Under the pieces are notes generated by a model. The model was not told the DNA's origin. It saw only the letters and a program-made list of their open reading frames with translations, and made no database searches. From Methanosarcinales archaeon (lineage in GTDB: Archaea; Halobacteriota; Methanosarcinia; Methanosarcinales; Methanogasteraceae): a stretch of DNA of 12,036 bases. Below are positions 1 to 6,955 of this stretch, one piece after another. Position numbers and translations under genes: made by a program. Where the stretch lies: positions 1 to 12,036 of the forward strand of contig DAOVGE010000169.1 in the NCBI GenBank assembly GCA_030672605.1, given 5' to 3'. Position 1 is the stretch's first letter, and every line of letters starts with the position of its first letter.

Positions 1-1
1 A

Positions 2-223
2 GAGCAGTTGACACTGGGCATAGTCTTCCAGATCTCTGCAAAGGAGAATTATATCCCTGATTTCCCATTCTTCGTGATCGATGACAACATGAACACCTTC
101 GATCCGGATCGCTCGGAGTCGATCATGAAGTATCTCTCGGATAAGGCGGAATACGTTCTGGTCTCAGAGCCTGTGCCCCCGAGCGAACAGGAAGAGCTCG
201 CAATCAGGTACGATTCCAGTTAA
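2..223 (+). CDS. SMC/Rad50-like ATPase, C-terminal fragment (5' end outside window)
   Basis: The frame is open to the left edge, so this is the last 73 residues of a longer protein; the TTG at 8 is unlikely to be the true start. It contains a Walker B-like stretch, FFVIDDNMNTFDPDR, with the hydrophobic strand, paired acidic residues and following D-loop (FD) typical of ABC-class ATPase heads of SMC/Rad50 proteins. A strand-like YVLVSEP then fits the H-loop region. The usual Asp-Glu of Walker B is Asp-Asp here. SMC-like proteins hold and organise DNA; archaea carry a lineage-specific SMC-related group, and this tail resembles it, but the coiled coil and Walker A are not in the window, so the subfamily is inferred. 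Confidence 0.6.
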   Translation, partial: EQLTLGIVFQISAKENYIPDFPFFVIDDNMNTFDPDRSESIMKYLSDKAEYVLVSEPVPPSEQEELAIRYDSS

Positions 224-242
224 CGATGTAATTCACATAACC

Positions 243-253
243 GCCATAAGTAT
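243..253 (+). promoter_or_regulatory. possible TATA box of ccdA
   Basis: The A/T-rich stretch CATAAGTATTA is centred about 30 bases before the ATG at 281, which fits an archaeal promoter giving a leaderless or nearly leaderless transcript. No clear Shine-Dalgarno lies before this ATG, which agrees with that reading. Placement by eye only. Confidence 0.3.
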
Positions 254-280
254 TACCTGCTGGCACACCGATTGTACTGC

Positions 281-976
281 ATGATCGAGTCCCAGCAGGT
301 ATCTCCGCTCATCGCCTTTGTCGCAGGGGTGGCAAGCGTTCTATCGCCATGCGTACTTCCGCTGCTACCTGCAGTCATGGCGTATTCTTCTGAAACAGGA
401 AAACTACGCCCCATAGCGATCGTTGCCGGCTTGTGCATCTCGTTTACGGCGATGGGTGTGATATTCGGCGCATTCGGAGATGTGGTCTGGAGATATCGCG
501 AATATATGGAGCTTGTTGCCGAGATCACAATCATTGCGCTCGGGCTGGTCATGCTTTTCGACCTCCCGATATTTGATAGGTTAAGCGCACTCGCGCCGCA
601 TACGCAGCAGAAGCAGAAGGGGTTGTTCGGCGGTCTTCTGTTCGGGGTGTCACTCGGTATCGTATGGATGCCGTGCATCGGTCCGATACTCGGAAGCATC
701 CTCGCAATGGCTGCGCATGAGGGGGACGTTCTGTACGGTGGGTTCTTGCTCTTCATCTACTCGCTCGGGCTGGGCATCCCGATGCTCGGAGTAGCTTATG
801 CGGCCAGCAGATCAACGACGCGCATCAGAGCGATATCGCGGCACACCCTGGCAATCAGAAAGATTGCGGGAGGTATGCTGGTTCTGATCGGACTTGGAAT
901 GATTTTAGGGTTATACGATCTCTTTTGGGGGTGGATTGTGGACATCATATACACGATTAGATCTAATCTGATCTGA
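281..976 (+). CDS. ccdA: CcdA/DsbD-family membrane thiol-disulfide transporter
   Basis: A 231-residue polytopic membrane protein with about six hydrophobic segments, the size of CcdA proteins. This family carries reducing equivalents across the membrane from thioredoxin to external thiol proteins, for example in cytochrome c maturation. The two redox cysteines are visible: Cys24 in TM1 (SVLSPCVLPLLP) and Cys132 in TM4 (GIVWMPCIGPILG), each in the proline-flanked context typical of the family. A TTG nine bases upstream could extend it by three residues, but the ATG at 281 is preferred. There is no fused thioredoxin domain and no thioredoxin-like neighbour, so the external partner is unknown. 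The next gene encodes an exported protein. Confidence 0.85.
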   Translation: MIESQQVSPLIAFVAGVASVLSPCVLPLLPAVMAYSSETGKLRPIAIVAGLCISFTAMGVIFGAFGDVVWRYREYMELVAEITIIALGLVMLFDLPIFDRLSALAPHTQQKQKGLFGGLLFGVSLGIVWMPCIGPILGSILAMAAHEGDVLYGGFLLFIYSLGLGIPMLGVAYAASRSTTRIRAISRHTLAIRKIAGGMLVLIGLGMILGLYDLFWGWIVDIIYTIRSNLI

Positions 977-1007
977 TCGGGATTACGGGTTTAATCTAAC
1001 CGGGGGC

Positions 1008-1958
1008 ATGGGCTTGAAAAAATGGATTGTTGCACTTGTTGCCATATCATTGACTCTGTTCGTACTTCAAGAAGTATTTGATCCGACCCGCGAGATACCT
1101 GATCCGTACTATCGAAGCCTTGGGCACGGACAGAACGTGACGAGTGGATCCGAACTGATGCAGATTCTGCCGCTCCTCAATGATACCTATCAGGAGGATT
1201 TATTCGATTGCTCGGAGATGGCTGCTTTTATCGAGTGGTATCTCGAAGGGCACGGAGTCGATACGGTGATTGTCACAGGAAAACACGATCAGCCATACAA
1301 CGTCTCCATTGGCGGGTTCGAATACGCAAACAACTCCGGAGATCACGCATGGGTCGTCGCAAATCTGTCAGAGCGGAGGATTCTGGTTGAGCCGACCCTT
1401 GCGCGCATCGTTCCGGAGGCGCTTGAGCAATACTATAGCCCGGATGGAGCATACGACGACATCTATGACGTGGTGGGTTCCAGCAGGTCTGCTGACGAGT
1501 ACGACTGGTGGACGGTTATAGAGATCGATTCCCCTGTGCCGTTCCCGACTCCTGTGAGATTGCCGCAGGCGTCAGAGATTGCGGGGGATCTCTTCGATCT
1601 GGTGAACCGGGAACGCGCAAAACGCGGGCTGGAACCGCTGAAATACAACGACGAGATCGCAGATATTGCTCGCGCACACAGCCACAGTCCTGCCCATTTT
1701 GGGGCAGAGAATGGGGCTGAATCGGGAGACCTGCTGCGGGATTGCGGGGTGTATTACTTTGATACCTCTGCTGAATACATGCTTTCGATGCCGGGACCGA
1801 TCTATGACTACAAAGAGTTCCTGAAGATGGTTTCTGAGACCTGGAGTTCCGAAGAATCCGAAAACCAGATTCCAACATCGGATTTCGATGAAACCGGGAT
1901 CGGTGCGGCAGTGGATTCGGATGGGAACATACAGCTAACCAGACTTGCAATCAGGTGA
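1008..1958 (+). CDS. exported transglutaminase-like + CAP/SCP-like domain protein
   Basis: A 316-residue protein beginning with a short basic N-terminus and a hydrophobic segment (about residues 6-20), a signal peptide or anchor, so it probably acts outside the cell. Residues about 60-130 look like a transglutaminase/cysteine-protease fold: Cys68 in DLFDCSEMAAF, His113 in GDHAWVV and Glu128 in ILVEPT are in the order and spacing of a Cys-His-acid triad. Residues about 190-316 resemble the CAP/SCP superfamily: LFDLVNRERAKRGLEPLKYN is a close match to the family's first helix, and DFDETGIGAA matches its late strand. The usual metal-binding histidines of CAP are not obvious, so that domain may only bind a ligand. 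It starts 31 bases after ccdA and could be co-transcribed with it; oxidation state of the Cys might then matter, but that is inference. Substrate unknown. Confidence 0.65.
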   Translation: MGLKKWIVALVAISLTLFVLQEVFDPTREIPDPYYRSLGHGQNVTSGSELMQILPLLNDTYQEDLFDCSEMAAFIEWYLEGHGVDTVIVTGKHDQPYNVSIGGFEYANNSGDHAWVVANLSERRILVEPTLARIVPEALEQYYSPDGAYDDIYDVVGSSRSADEYDWWTVIEIDSPVPFPTPVRLPQASEIAGDLFDLVNRERAKRGLEPLKYNDEIADIARAHSHSPAHFGAENGAESGDLLRDCGVYYFDTSAEYMLSMPGPIYDYKEFLKMVSETWSSEESENQIPTSDFDETGIGAAVDSDGNIQLTRLAIR

Positions 1959-2083
1959 ATCCATTGTGGCTACAAAGGCGCGCCCTGTTGCGAGGAGCAA
2001 GGTTATTATCCATGGTGCTACAAACCATGGAAATGCAACCGAGGGGTATGCAAATAAGAAACTGATGAGCAGGCAGGTTTACC

Positions 2084-2701
2084 ATGGCGATCCGGGACAT
2101 AAAACCAACTCGATCCGAACTAATCGAACTGAAAAAGAAGATCAAACTCGCAGAGAGCGGTCACAAGCTCTTGAAGATGAAACGTGACGGCTTAATCCTT
2201 GAATTCTTTGAGCTGCTTAGTAGAGCAAAGGATGTCAGATCCGAGCTCGACTCCACCTACGAGATTGCAAACGAGAAGATTGGCGTTGCAAAGACCGTGG
2301 AAGGGAGTGTTGCGATACGGTCGATCGCATTCGCGCTCAAGGACGTCCCGCAGGTCGAACTCGAGAGCAGGAACATAATGGGTGTTGTGGTTCCGAAGAT
2401 CGAATCATCCCAGGTGCGGAAGAATCTCTGCGATCGAGGGTACGGAATCATCGGAACGAGTGCGTGCCTGGACGAGGCGGTTGAGGCTTATGAGACGTTC
2501 ATCGAGAAGGTCATCGTCGCTGCCGAGATTGAGACTGCGATGAAGAAACTGCTGGACGACATCGAGCGGACCAAGCGGCGGGTCAACGCGCTCGAGTTCA
2601 AGGTGATACCGGAAATCTCCGAAGCGGAGCGGTTCATCGAGCTGCGCCTCGAAGAGATGGAGCGCGAGAACACCTTCCGGCTGAAGCGAATCAAGGCATA
2701 A
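2084..2701 (+). CDS. atpD: A-type ATP synthase subunit D
   Basis: A 205-residue basic, highly helical protein beginning with DIKPTRSELIELKKKIKLAE and ending in a second long helix around ERTKRRVNALEFKVIPEI, the two signatures of subunit D of archaeal A1AO and eukaryotic V-type ATPases. Subunit D forms the central rotor shaft turning inside the A3B3 head and couples it to the membrane ring. Length matches the family. The ATG at 2084 gives the conserved N-terminus and has a GGCAGG-type purine-rich stretch upstream. In most archaea this gene directly follows atpA and atpB; here the preceding gene is an unrelated exported protein, so the gene is detached from the main operon or the operon was rearranged. 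Confidence 0.93.
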   Translation: MAIRDIKPTRSELIELKKKIKLAESGHKLLKMKRDGLILEFFELLSRAKDVRSELDSTYEIANEKIGVAKTVEGSVAIRSIAFALKDVPQVELESRNIMGVVVPKIESSQVRKNLCDRGYGIIGTSACLDEAVEAYETFIEKVIVAAEIETAMKKLLDDIERTKRRVNALEFKVIPEISEAERFIELRLEEMERENTFRLKRIKA

Positions 2702-2703
2702 GA

Positions 2704-2835
2704 ATGGTCGATATGGAGAATCCGGAACTCAGGGGAGTTATACTGCGCTGGGCATGGATACTCTCCTTAATCATGCTCGTCCTCGGATACGTCCTCATGT
2801 TTCTTCTGATAACAGAGAAACTCAAACTCAGGTGA
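2704..2835 (+). CDS. 43-residue membrane peptide, AhaG-like
   Basis: A short open frame starting two bases after the atpD stop: MVDMENPELRGVILRWAW, one hydrophobic helix (about residues 18-36) and a basic tail ending EKLKLR. In Methanosarcina the A1AO operon ends with ahaD followed by a very small hydrophobic ahaG; position and character agree with that, although no sequence match could be checked. The 2-base spacing after atpD indicates translational coupling. Its role in the ATP synthase, if any, is unknown. The following lipoprotein gene is convergent, with only 14 bases between the two stops. Confidence 0.6.
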   Translation: MVDMENPELRGVILRWAWILSLIMLVLGYVLMFLLITEKLKLR

Positions 2836-2849
2836 AGACCCGCCAGTTT

Positions 2850-3812
2850 TCAGTTGACCTGTATAGCATCAACACCAGTCGTACTGGAGCCGCTCGCATC
2901 GGTTACTACAAGCGTGATTCTGTGCGCCCCTTTTGAGAGTTTTCGATCAAACGAACCTGTGCTTCCGATCTGCCCATCCCGATCAGATGTCCAGTCGTAC
3001 GCGACCGGTGGTATGCCGCCGCTCACCCTGCACGAGAAATGGTCGTCCTGAATTGATATCGTTGAACTGATACCCTGCGCCCTGTTATGGCAATCAGTCC
3101 CGCTTGCGTCGAACCATGCCCGCCCACTGCCAAGCCGAATCGCGGACCCCTGCTTCACGTGCTCGATCCACTTACCGGTTGCGTTATCCTGCTGGCAGAG
3201 ATGCAACTGGCTCGTACTCTGCGTCTCACCCCTCGCAATCAGCCAGATATCGTCTGGCGTCTGGCTTGCAAACGATTCCCAGCGCGCATCTGTTTTGTTG
3301 TGGCGATAGAGGATCCGGTTGCCAAAGATCCCCTCGCCGACGTCAGCCTCGTAAACGAGCCATAGATCTGTCTCTACGTCGTAGCAACTCGCATGCTTGC
3401 TATCGAACCATATAAAATCACAATCCGGGATCACTGGCTCGGTTGCGAATTCGCCGATCCGAAGATCCGGTTCGGAGTCATCCAAAACCGCCATTTCACT
3501 ATCAATTTCCTGATCTTGATCTTGATCACCCGCTGCGGGGGCAGATGTGGACGTCTCTTCGTCTGTTGCGTTGAGCGCTGCCCAGAGTGATGCGCGGCTT
3601 TCCGAAGGGGTCGGAGTTACGTACGGTTCAGGCGTATCCTGTTGTGATAGCTGGTCTGTAACGGCGCATCCTAAGATTGTAGAAGCGATGACTATCAGTG
3701 CGAGAATGCAGATGGTCTTCTTTGTTACCTTTATCTTTGATTGTGCCCCTTCTGATGGGTTCTTTGGTGATTGACCCAACGCTTGCGGCATCTTTATTGA
3801 TGGTATCTTCAT
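2850..3812 (-). CDS. secreted lipoprotein with C-terminal PKD/Ig-like domain
   Basis: A 320-residue protein. After an unusually long 30-residue polar N-terminus comes a hydrophobic stretch ending in a lipobox-like STILGC (Cys49), suggesting lipid attachment at the outer face of the membrane. Next is a low-complexity Thr/Ser/Pro/acidic linker (about 55-110, including a DQDQDQE run), a middle region (about 125-250) with regularly spaced WxxF/W motifs that is not recognised, and a C-terminal beta domain (about 250-320; GGIPPVAYDWTSD and HRITLVVTDASGSS) that matches PKD/Ig-like adhesion domains. The ATG at 3812 is preceded by GGGGGGC at good spacing. It is divergent from the cyclophilin gene. Probably a surface protein; ligand unknown. 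Confidence 0.65.
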   Translation of the reverse strand: MKIPSIKMPQALGQSPKNPSEGAQSKIKVTKKTICILALIVIASTILGCAVTDQLSQQDTPEPYVTPTPSESRASLWAALNATDEETSTSAPAAGDQDQDQEIDSEMAVLDDSEPDLRIGEFATEPVIPDCDFIWFDSKHASCYDVETDLWLVYEADVGEGIFGNRILYRHNKTDARWESFASQTPDDIWLIARGETQSTSQLHLCQQDNATGKWIEHVKQGSAIRLGSGRAWFDASGTDCHNRAQGISSTISIQDDHFSCRVSGGIPPVAYDWTSDRDGQIGSTGSFDRKLSKGAHRITLVVTDASGSSTTGVDAIQVN

Positions 3813-3830
3813 CGATTGCCCCCCTTGCCC

Positions 3831-3841
3831 AAAATTATTAT
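3831..3841 (-). promoter_or_regulatory. possible TATA box of the lipoprotein gene
   Basis: On the minus strand this reads ATAATAATTTT, about 25 bases before the ATG at 3812; a G-rich ribosome-binding sequence (GGGGGGC) lies between the two. Judged by eye; weak evidence. Confidence 0.3.
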
Positions 3842-3983
3842 GTTGCGCACCATATTAACCTTATCGGATGGACGGTGCCGTCTTTTATGGGTTGCTAACC
3901 CACTGGTATGAATTTTGGGCACCAATAATCCGACCGAAAAATCCAATAACACTGGTTGGGCGCCAGAATGACCGACAGAAACC

Positions 3984-3995
3984 CTTAACTAAAAA
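3984..3995 (+). promoter_or_regulatory. possible TATA box of the cyclophilin gene
   Basis: The stretch CTTAACTAAAAA lies about 40 bases before the ATG at 4030, in the shared intergenic region with the divergent lipoprotein gene. It would give a short leader of about ten bases. Judged by eye; weak evidence. Confidence 0.3.
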
Positions 3996-4029
3996 CACCG
4001 TAATTAGTCCCTGTACAGAGGCATCAACC

Positions 4030-4455
4030 ATGAAGAAAGCAATAATCGAAACCAAGAAAGGCGAGATTGCCCTTGAATTGTTCGAGAAGGACGCACCGAA
4101 CACCGTTGCAAACTTTGTAAAGCTGATCAACAAGGGATTTTACAACGGGCTCAAATTCCACAGGGTCATCCCGAACTTTATGATACAGACCGGGTGTCCG
4201 AAAGGCAACGGCACAGGTGGACCCGGATACAGCATAAAGTGCGAGATAAACCCGCGGAAACACACGAAGGGCGCGCTCTCGATGGCACATGCCGGAAAGA
4301 ACACCGGCGGCAGCCAGTTCTTTATCACGCACTCGCCGCAACCCCATCTTGATGGAGTCCACACAGTCTTTGGTCAGGTGGTCGAGGGCATGAATGTGGT
4401 GAACAAGATCAAGCAGGGCGATGTCATGACGCAGGTCAGGGTTGTCGAGGGGTGA
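4030..4455 (+). CDS. cyclophilin-type peptidyl-prolyl cis-trans isomerase
   Basis: A 141-residue cytoplasmic cyclophilin that catalyses cis-trans isomerisation of X-Pro bonds. The catalytic residues are in place: Arg45 in FHRVIPNF, Gln53 in MIQTG, Met85, and Gln96-Phe97 in GGSQFFIT. The position of the tryptophan of human CypA (WLDG) is His106 here (PHLDGVHTVFG), as in many prokaryotic, cyclosporin-insensitive members. The ATG at 4030 gives a normal N-terminus (MKKAIIETKKGEIALELF); the frame stays open 162 bases upstream but that part lacks family similarity. The 3' end of this gene is the part that reappears, diverged, at 6956-6997 beyond the AT-rich island. Confidence 0.93.
   Translation: MKKAIIETKKGEIALELFEKDAPNTVANFVKLINKGFYNGLKFHRVIPNFMIQTGCPKGNGTGGPGYSIKCEINPRKHTKGALSMAHAGKNTGGSQFFITHSPQPHLDGVHTVFGQVVEGMNVVNKIKQGDVMTQVRVVEG
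4414..4455 (+). repeat. left copy of cyclophilin-3'-end direct repeat
   Basis: The last 42 bases of the cyclophilin gene, coding for QGDVMTQVRVVEG plus the stop, align without gaps to 6956-6997 with 33 identities. The two copies flank the AT-rich three-gene island, as attachment-site or duplication scars do. Confidence 0.7.
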
Positions 4456-4562
4456 GACGTCGCTCGTTCACGCATTCAGTACCGCCCCGTAGATCCGGTC
4501 TTGATCAATATTTACTTATGAAATGCCCCCTATCCACGGGAAATCCCTCGGAAGTGTTCCAT

Positions 4563-4573
4563 AAGCTTTATAG
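4563..4573 (+). promoter_or_regulatory. possible TATA box of the island operon
   Basis: AAGCTTTATAG lies in the 244-base gap between the cyclophilin stop and the first island gene. If used, transcription would start near 4597 and leave a leader of about 100 bases. Another AT-rich stretch at about 4508-4517 is an alternative. No convincing gene is seen in this gap. Confidence 0.3.
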
Positions 4574-4699
4574 ACAAGAAGATGAAAAGCAGATCAAGTA
4601 CAATGTTCAGGCAGCACTTTCCAGATCGGAAAGACTGTGAACCAATCTCAGATGGATAACCAAAACCTGTAGTAATCACAAAAATATGCGGTGACACGT

Positions 4700-5242
4700 A
4701 TGGAATTCGATAAGATACTGCGCACAGATGATTTATCCGAATGCTATGTAGATTGGTTAGATGAAGACATTGTTGTAGATTGGATGAAATGTGCGGAATA
4801 TCTAATTGATAAACATAATTATAATCAAATTGTTGTCGAACACAAAAAACTGGCGGACGGCAGGAACGAAAAATTCAAGGTCGAAATCCAAACAAGAAAC
4901 GTTGATGTTTCTAAGGTTGCTAATTCACTACAAGGCAACAGAATAGTTGAAGATGCGGGTATTGCAATGGGTCTTCTCATAACTCAGTGGTTAAGACCAT
5001 TTAAATTTATTCGTGTGCTAAAAACGGGAGATGGGTATGATTACTACTATTTACCCCGTAATAGCAACGAAGAGGAATTGATAGAAATGACGGGAACGGA
5101 GACACCAGGCGGTGGTAGAGAAAGGTTAAATCGTAAAATAAGAAAATTTAAAGATGAACACCCGGACACGTCAGGCTATATTTCGGTTAGTTGTTTTTAT
5201 GATAAGCTTCAGATACACTGGGGGCATAGAAATGATTCTTGA
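4700..5242 (+). CDS. hypothetical protein, first gene of AT-rich island
   Basis: 180 residues, not recognised with certainty. GGTGAC just upstream is a good ribosome-binding site for the ATG at 4700, so the GTG at 4691 is less likely to be the start. The protein has an acidic N-terminus, a helix starting at VEDAGIAMGLLITQWL (about 83-98), then strands around FKFIRVLKTGDGYDYYYL (101-118) and EELIEMTGTE (125-134), a basic helix RERLNRKIRKFK (140-151) and a final strand YISVSCF. Glu84, Asp114 and Glu129 occur in the helix-hairpin-strand order of PD-(D/E)XK nucleases, but the lysine of E-x-K is Thr131, so a nuclease role is only a weak possibility. AT-rich codons (AAA, ATA, TTA) unlike the flanking genes. 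It overlaps the next gene by 11 bases, so the two are translationally coupled. Confidence 0.65.
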   Translation: MEFDKILRTDDLSECYVDWLDEDIVVDWMKCAEYLIDKHNYNQIVVEHKKLADGRNEKFKVEIQTRNVDVSKVANSLQGNRIVEDAGIAMGLLITQWLRPFKFIRVLKTGDGYDYYYLPRNSNEEELIEMTGTETPGGGRERLNRKIRKFKDEHPDTSGYISVSCFYDKLQIHWGHRNDS

Positions 5243-6170
5243 TAATATGGATGCAACGATGAGGAAATTGATTAAAACAATTTCGAGTGACTTTATACGC
5301 GCTCAAAAAGAGGAAAATGGAGATATAACTAATAGGAATCGTTATTTAGAACAAGCTAGCTTCGGTAGCATATATTTAGCCAGACTTTTATCTGAGAGAG
5401 AGGATCTTATAGAAAGTTCCAGATACTTGCTATCAGCTGCCCATTCTTATGAGAAAGCCGGAGCGATTAATCATGCGATTGCTTGCTATGATAAAATAAT
5501 CGAAATCGGAGAAACAGATTTTTCAAATGATGCACGAGAAGGATTATCTATGCTAAAACGTTTTAGAATGGATGAAATAGATTTGGGTACAAAAGAAGGC
5601 AAAATGGCCGCTCTCGATTCCCTGGTTTGGACACATCCCGGACTGACAACTACTCGTGCCTTACAGTATTTTTCAGAAGAGTTTGATCAGGAACTATCCC
5701 CGACATCTACTAGGTTATATGCCCGTGAATTAGAAGAAAGAAAAAGAGTAACAATCTGGGGCGGGCCGCAAGGAAGGGAATATCATATTTACCCAAAGGT
5801 GGTAGATTTAGCCACTAGAAAGGGACATTATGGAAAAGAAACTCTTGTACCGGGTTCTGTGGAATCCAGAATCACAGAAGACTTTAGAATAAAATTTGAG
5901 AAATGGAATTATAATAAAGAGATGTTCATACTAAACGGAACAATCAATCCAAAGGTTGTCATGGCAATAGACATGGAGGGGTTTGCTAAGAATCTAAAAA
6001 GTTTTTCAGAACCTGGGTTTCGTGTAAGCGCAGTAGGCATACTTGAAAACTTTCAGGATTTAGCAGGTGATGGATACGAAACTAATTTGAAAGAAAACTT
6101 GGATGTAATAGATTCTAACGTTCTCATTGATGGCAATACCGATGCCATCATCTACAATAGGGCGGGATAG
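5232..6170 (+). CDS. TPR-like + winged-helix-like protein, second gene of AT-rich island
   Basis: 312 residues from the ATG at 5232, which overlaps the previous stop by 11 bases and follows GGGGGC; the frame is open further upstream, but a start at 5154 would overlap the first gene by 89 bases. Residues about 38-93 are TPR-like amphipathic helices (SSRYLLSAAHSYEKAGAINH then AIACYDKIIEIG), usually a protein-binding surface. Residues about 123-200 look like a winged helix: TTTRALQYFSEEF and STRLYARELEERK as helices, then a strand pair around VTIWGG and YHIYPKVVDLA. The remainder (about 205-312) is a mixed alpha/beta region not recognised. A DNA-binding or adaptor role within the island is an inference. 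It ends 10 bases before the clamp-like gene, so the three genes form one operon. Confidence 0.65.
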   Translation: MILDNMDATMRKLIKTISSDFIRAQKEENGDITNRNRYLEQASFGSIYLARLLSEREDLIESSRYLLSAAHSYEKAGAINHAIACYDKIIEIGETDFSNDAREGLSMLKRFRMDEIDLGTKEGKMAALDSLVWTHPGLTTTRALQYFSEEFDQELSPTSTRLYARELEERKRVTIWGGPQGREYHIYPKVVDLATRKGHYGKETLVPGSVESRITEDFRIKFEKWNYNKEMFILNGTINPKVVMAIDMEGFAKNLKSFSEPGFRVSAVGILENFQDLAGDGYETNLKENLDVIDSNVLIDGNTDAIIYNRAG

Positions 6171-6180
6171 GGGGAACTAA

Positions 6181-6927
6181 TTGACCCGAGCCCTGCAGAT
6201 TCCAAACGGGATGTCCATGTACTTGCTGGGTAAACTTCTAAATGATTTTAATCCAATCTTTTGTCAAGCTTGTGGCAATTCAATACACTTTATAGGTGCT
6301 AGAAATCACTTAGCAGTTTATCTGGCGGTATTTGATCGCGGTGGGGGTTTACTGGATATGACTGACATGAATTGGAACTATAAATATGCTTTTGATAGCG
6401 ATGAAGTGAAAGAGCGTATAGCATGGTTTAGGACAAAAGCAAGTTCAAACAAAAGTGATAGATTGAGTATTGAGCCATACGAGAATGAAATATGTATTTC
6501 TAATAGTGTTGTTAACACAAAATTACTTTCTTTTGTTAAGTCACTCCCCATCCCAAAAATTCCAGAGATGGATGACGGCGTACTGGTCCAAATTGCGGAT
6601 CTGAAAGAAATGGTTGGACAAGTGAAATCCATTGGGGAAGAAGTTGTAAGATTGCTATTGTCGGACTCAGAACTTCGGATGAGCGGCGCTACGCACGATT
6701 ATCCGGTTTATACGGTGCACACCGTGCAGTCCCAAAAAAGTACTAAAATAGAACAAGAACGATCCACCATTTGCTTCAAAGAGATGTTATTAATTAGCTG
6801 CCGACTTGCTTCTGAAGTCGCTCCCAGTTCAACCGAGTTAAGATTTTATCCGGGTGGAGCATCCCAAATATATGCCACCGGAAGTAATGTTTCAGTGCGT
6901 TGTCTTTTAACGGCAGTGAAACAATAG
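6181..6927 (+). CDS. diverged PCNA-like DNA sliding clamp, third gene of AT-rich island
   Basis: 248 residues, the usual length of archaeal PCNA (about 245-250), and its layout follows PCNA from end to end. It has a first strand and helix (RALQIPNGMSMYLLGKLLND), strands around FCQACGNSIHFIGARNHLAV that match the PCNA 'G-I-x-x-x-A-x-x-x-x-x-A-x-V' pattern, helix DEVKERIAWFRTKA, and an interdomain connector (SLPIPKIPEMDDG). A second domain follows with VQIADLKEMVGQVKSIGEEV, SELRMSGATHDYPVYTVHTV, helix CFKEMLLISCRLASEVAP, and final strands ELRFYP and VSVRCLLTAV. The four predicted inner helices carry Lys/Arg, as expected of a ring encircling DNA. Similarity is structural and low in identity. The TTG at 6181 has GGGGA upstream and supplies the expected first strand; an ATG at 6211 would remove it. 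The host surely has a normal PCNA elsewhere, so this is an accessory paralogue. Confidence 0.6.
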   Translation: MTRALQIPNGMSMYLLGKLLNDFNPIFCQACGNSIHFIGARNHLAVYLAVFDRGGGLLDMTDMNWNYKYAFDSDEVKERIAWFRTKASSNKSDRLSIEPYENEICISNSVVNTKLLSFVKSLPIPKIPEMDDGVLVQIADLKEMVGQVKSIGEEVVRLLLSDSELRMSGATHDYPVYTVHTVQSQKSTKIEQERSTICFKEMLLISCRLASEVAPSSTELRFYPGGASQIYATGSNVSVRCLLTAVKQ

Positions 6928-6955
6928 TGGTTCACGCCCATCAAAAAATATCCAG

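Noticed and set aside
3868..4029. In-frame N-terminal extension of the cyclophilin
   Set aside because: The extension has no cyclophilin similarity and covers the promoter region; the ATG at 4030 gives a normal family start.
4452..4640. 62-codon open frame between cyclophilin and the island
   Set aside because: Starts inside the cyclophilin stop region, has no family features or ribosome-binding site, and overlaps the likely promoter of the island operon.
5352..5375. PIP-box (clamp-binding) motif QASFGSIY in the second island protein
   Set aside because: Only a partial fit: the fourth residue is Phe rather than Ile/Leu/Met and the seventh is Ile rather than aromatic, and it overlaps the predicted helical repeat.
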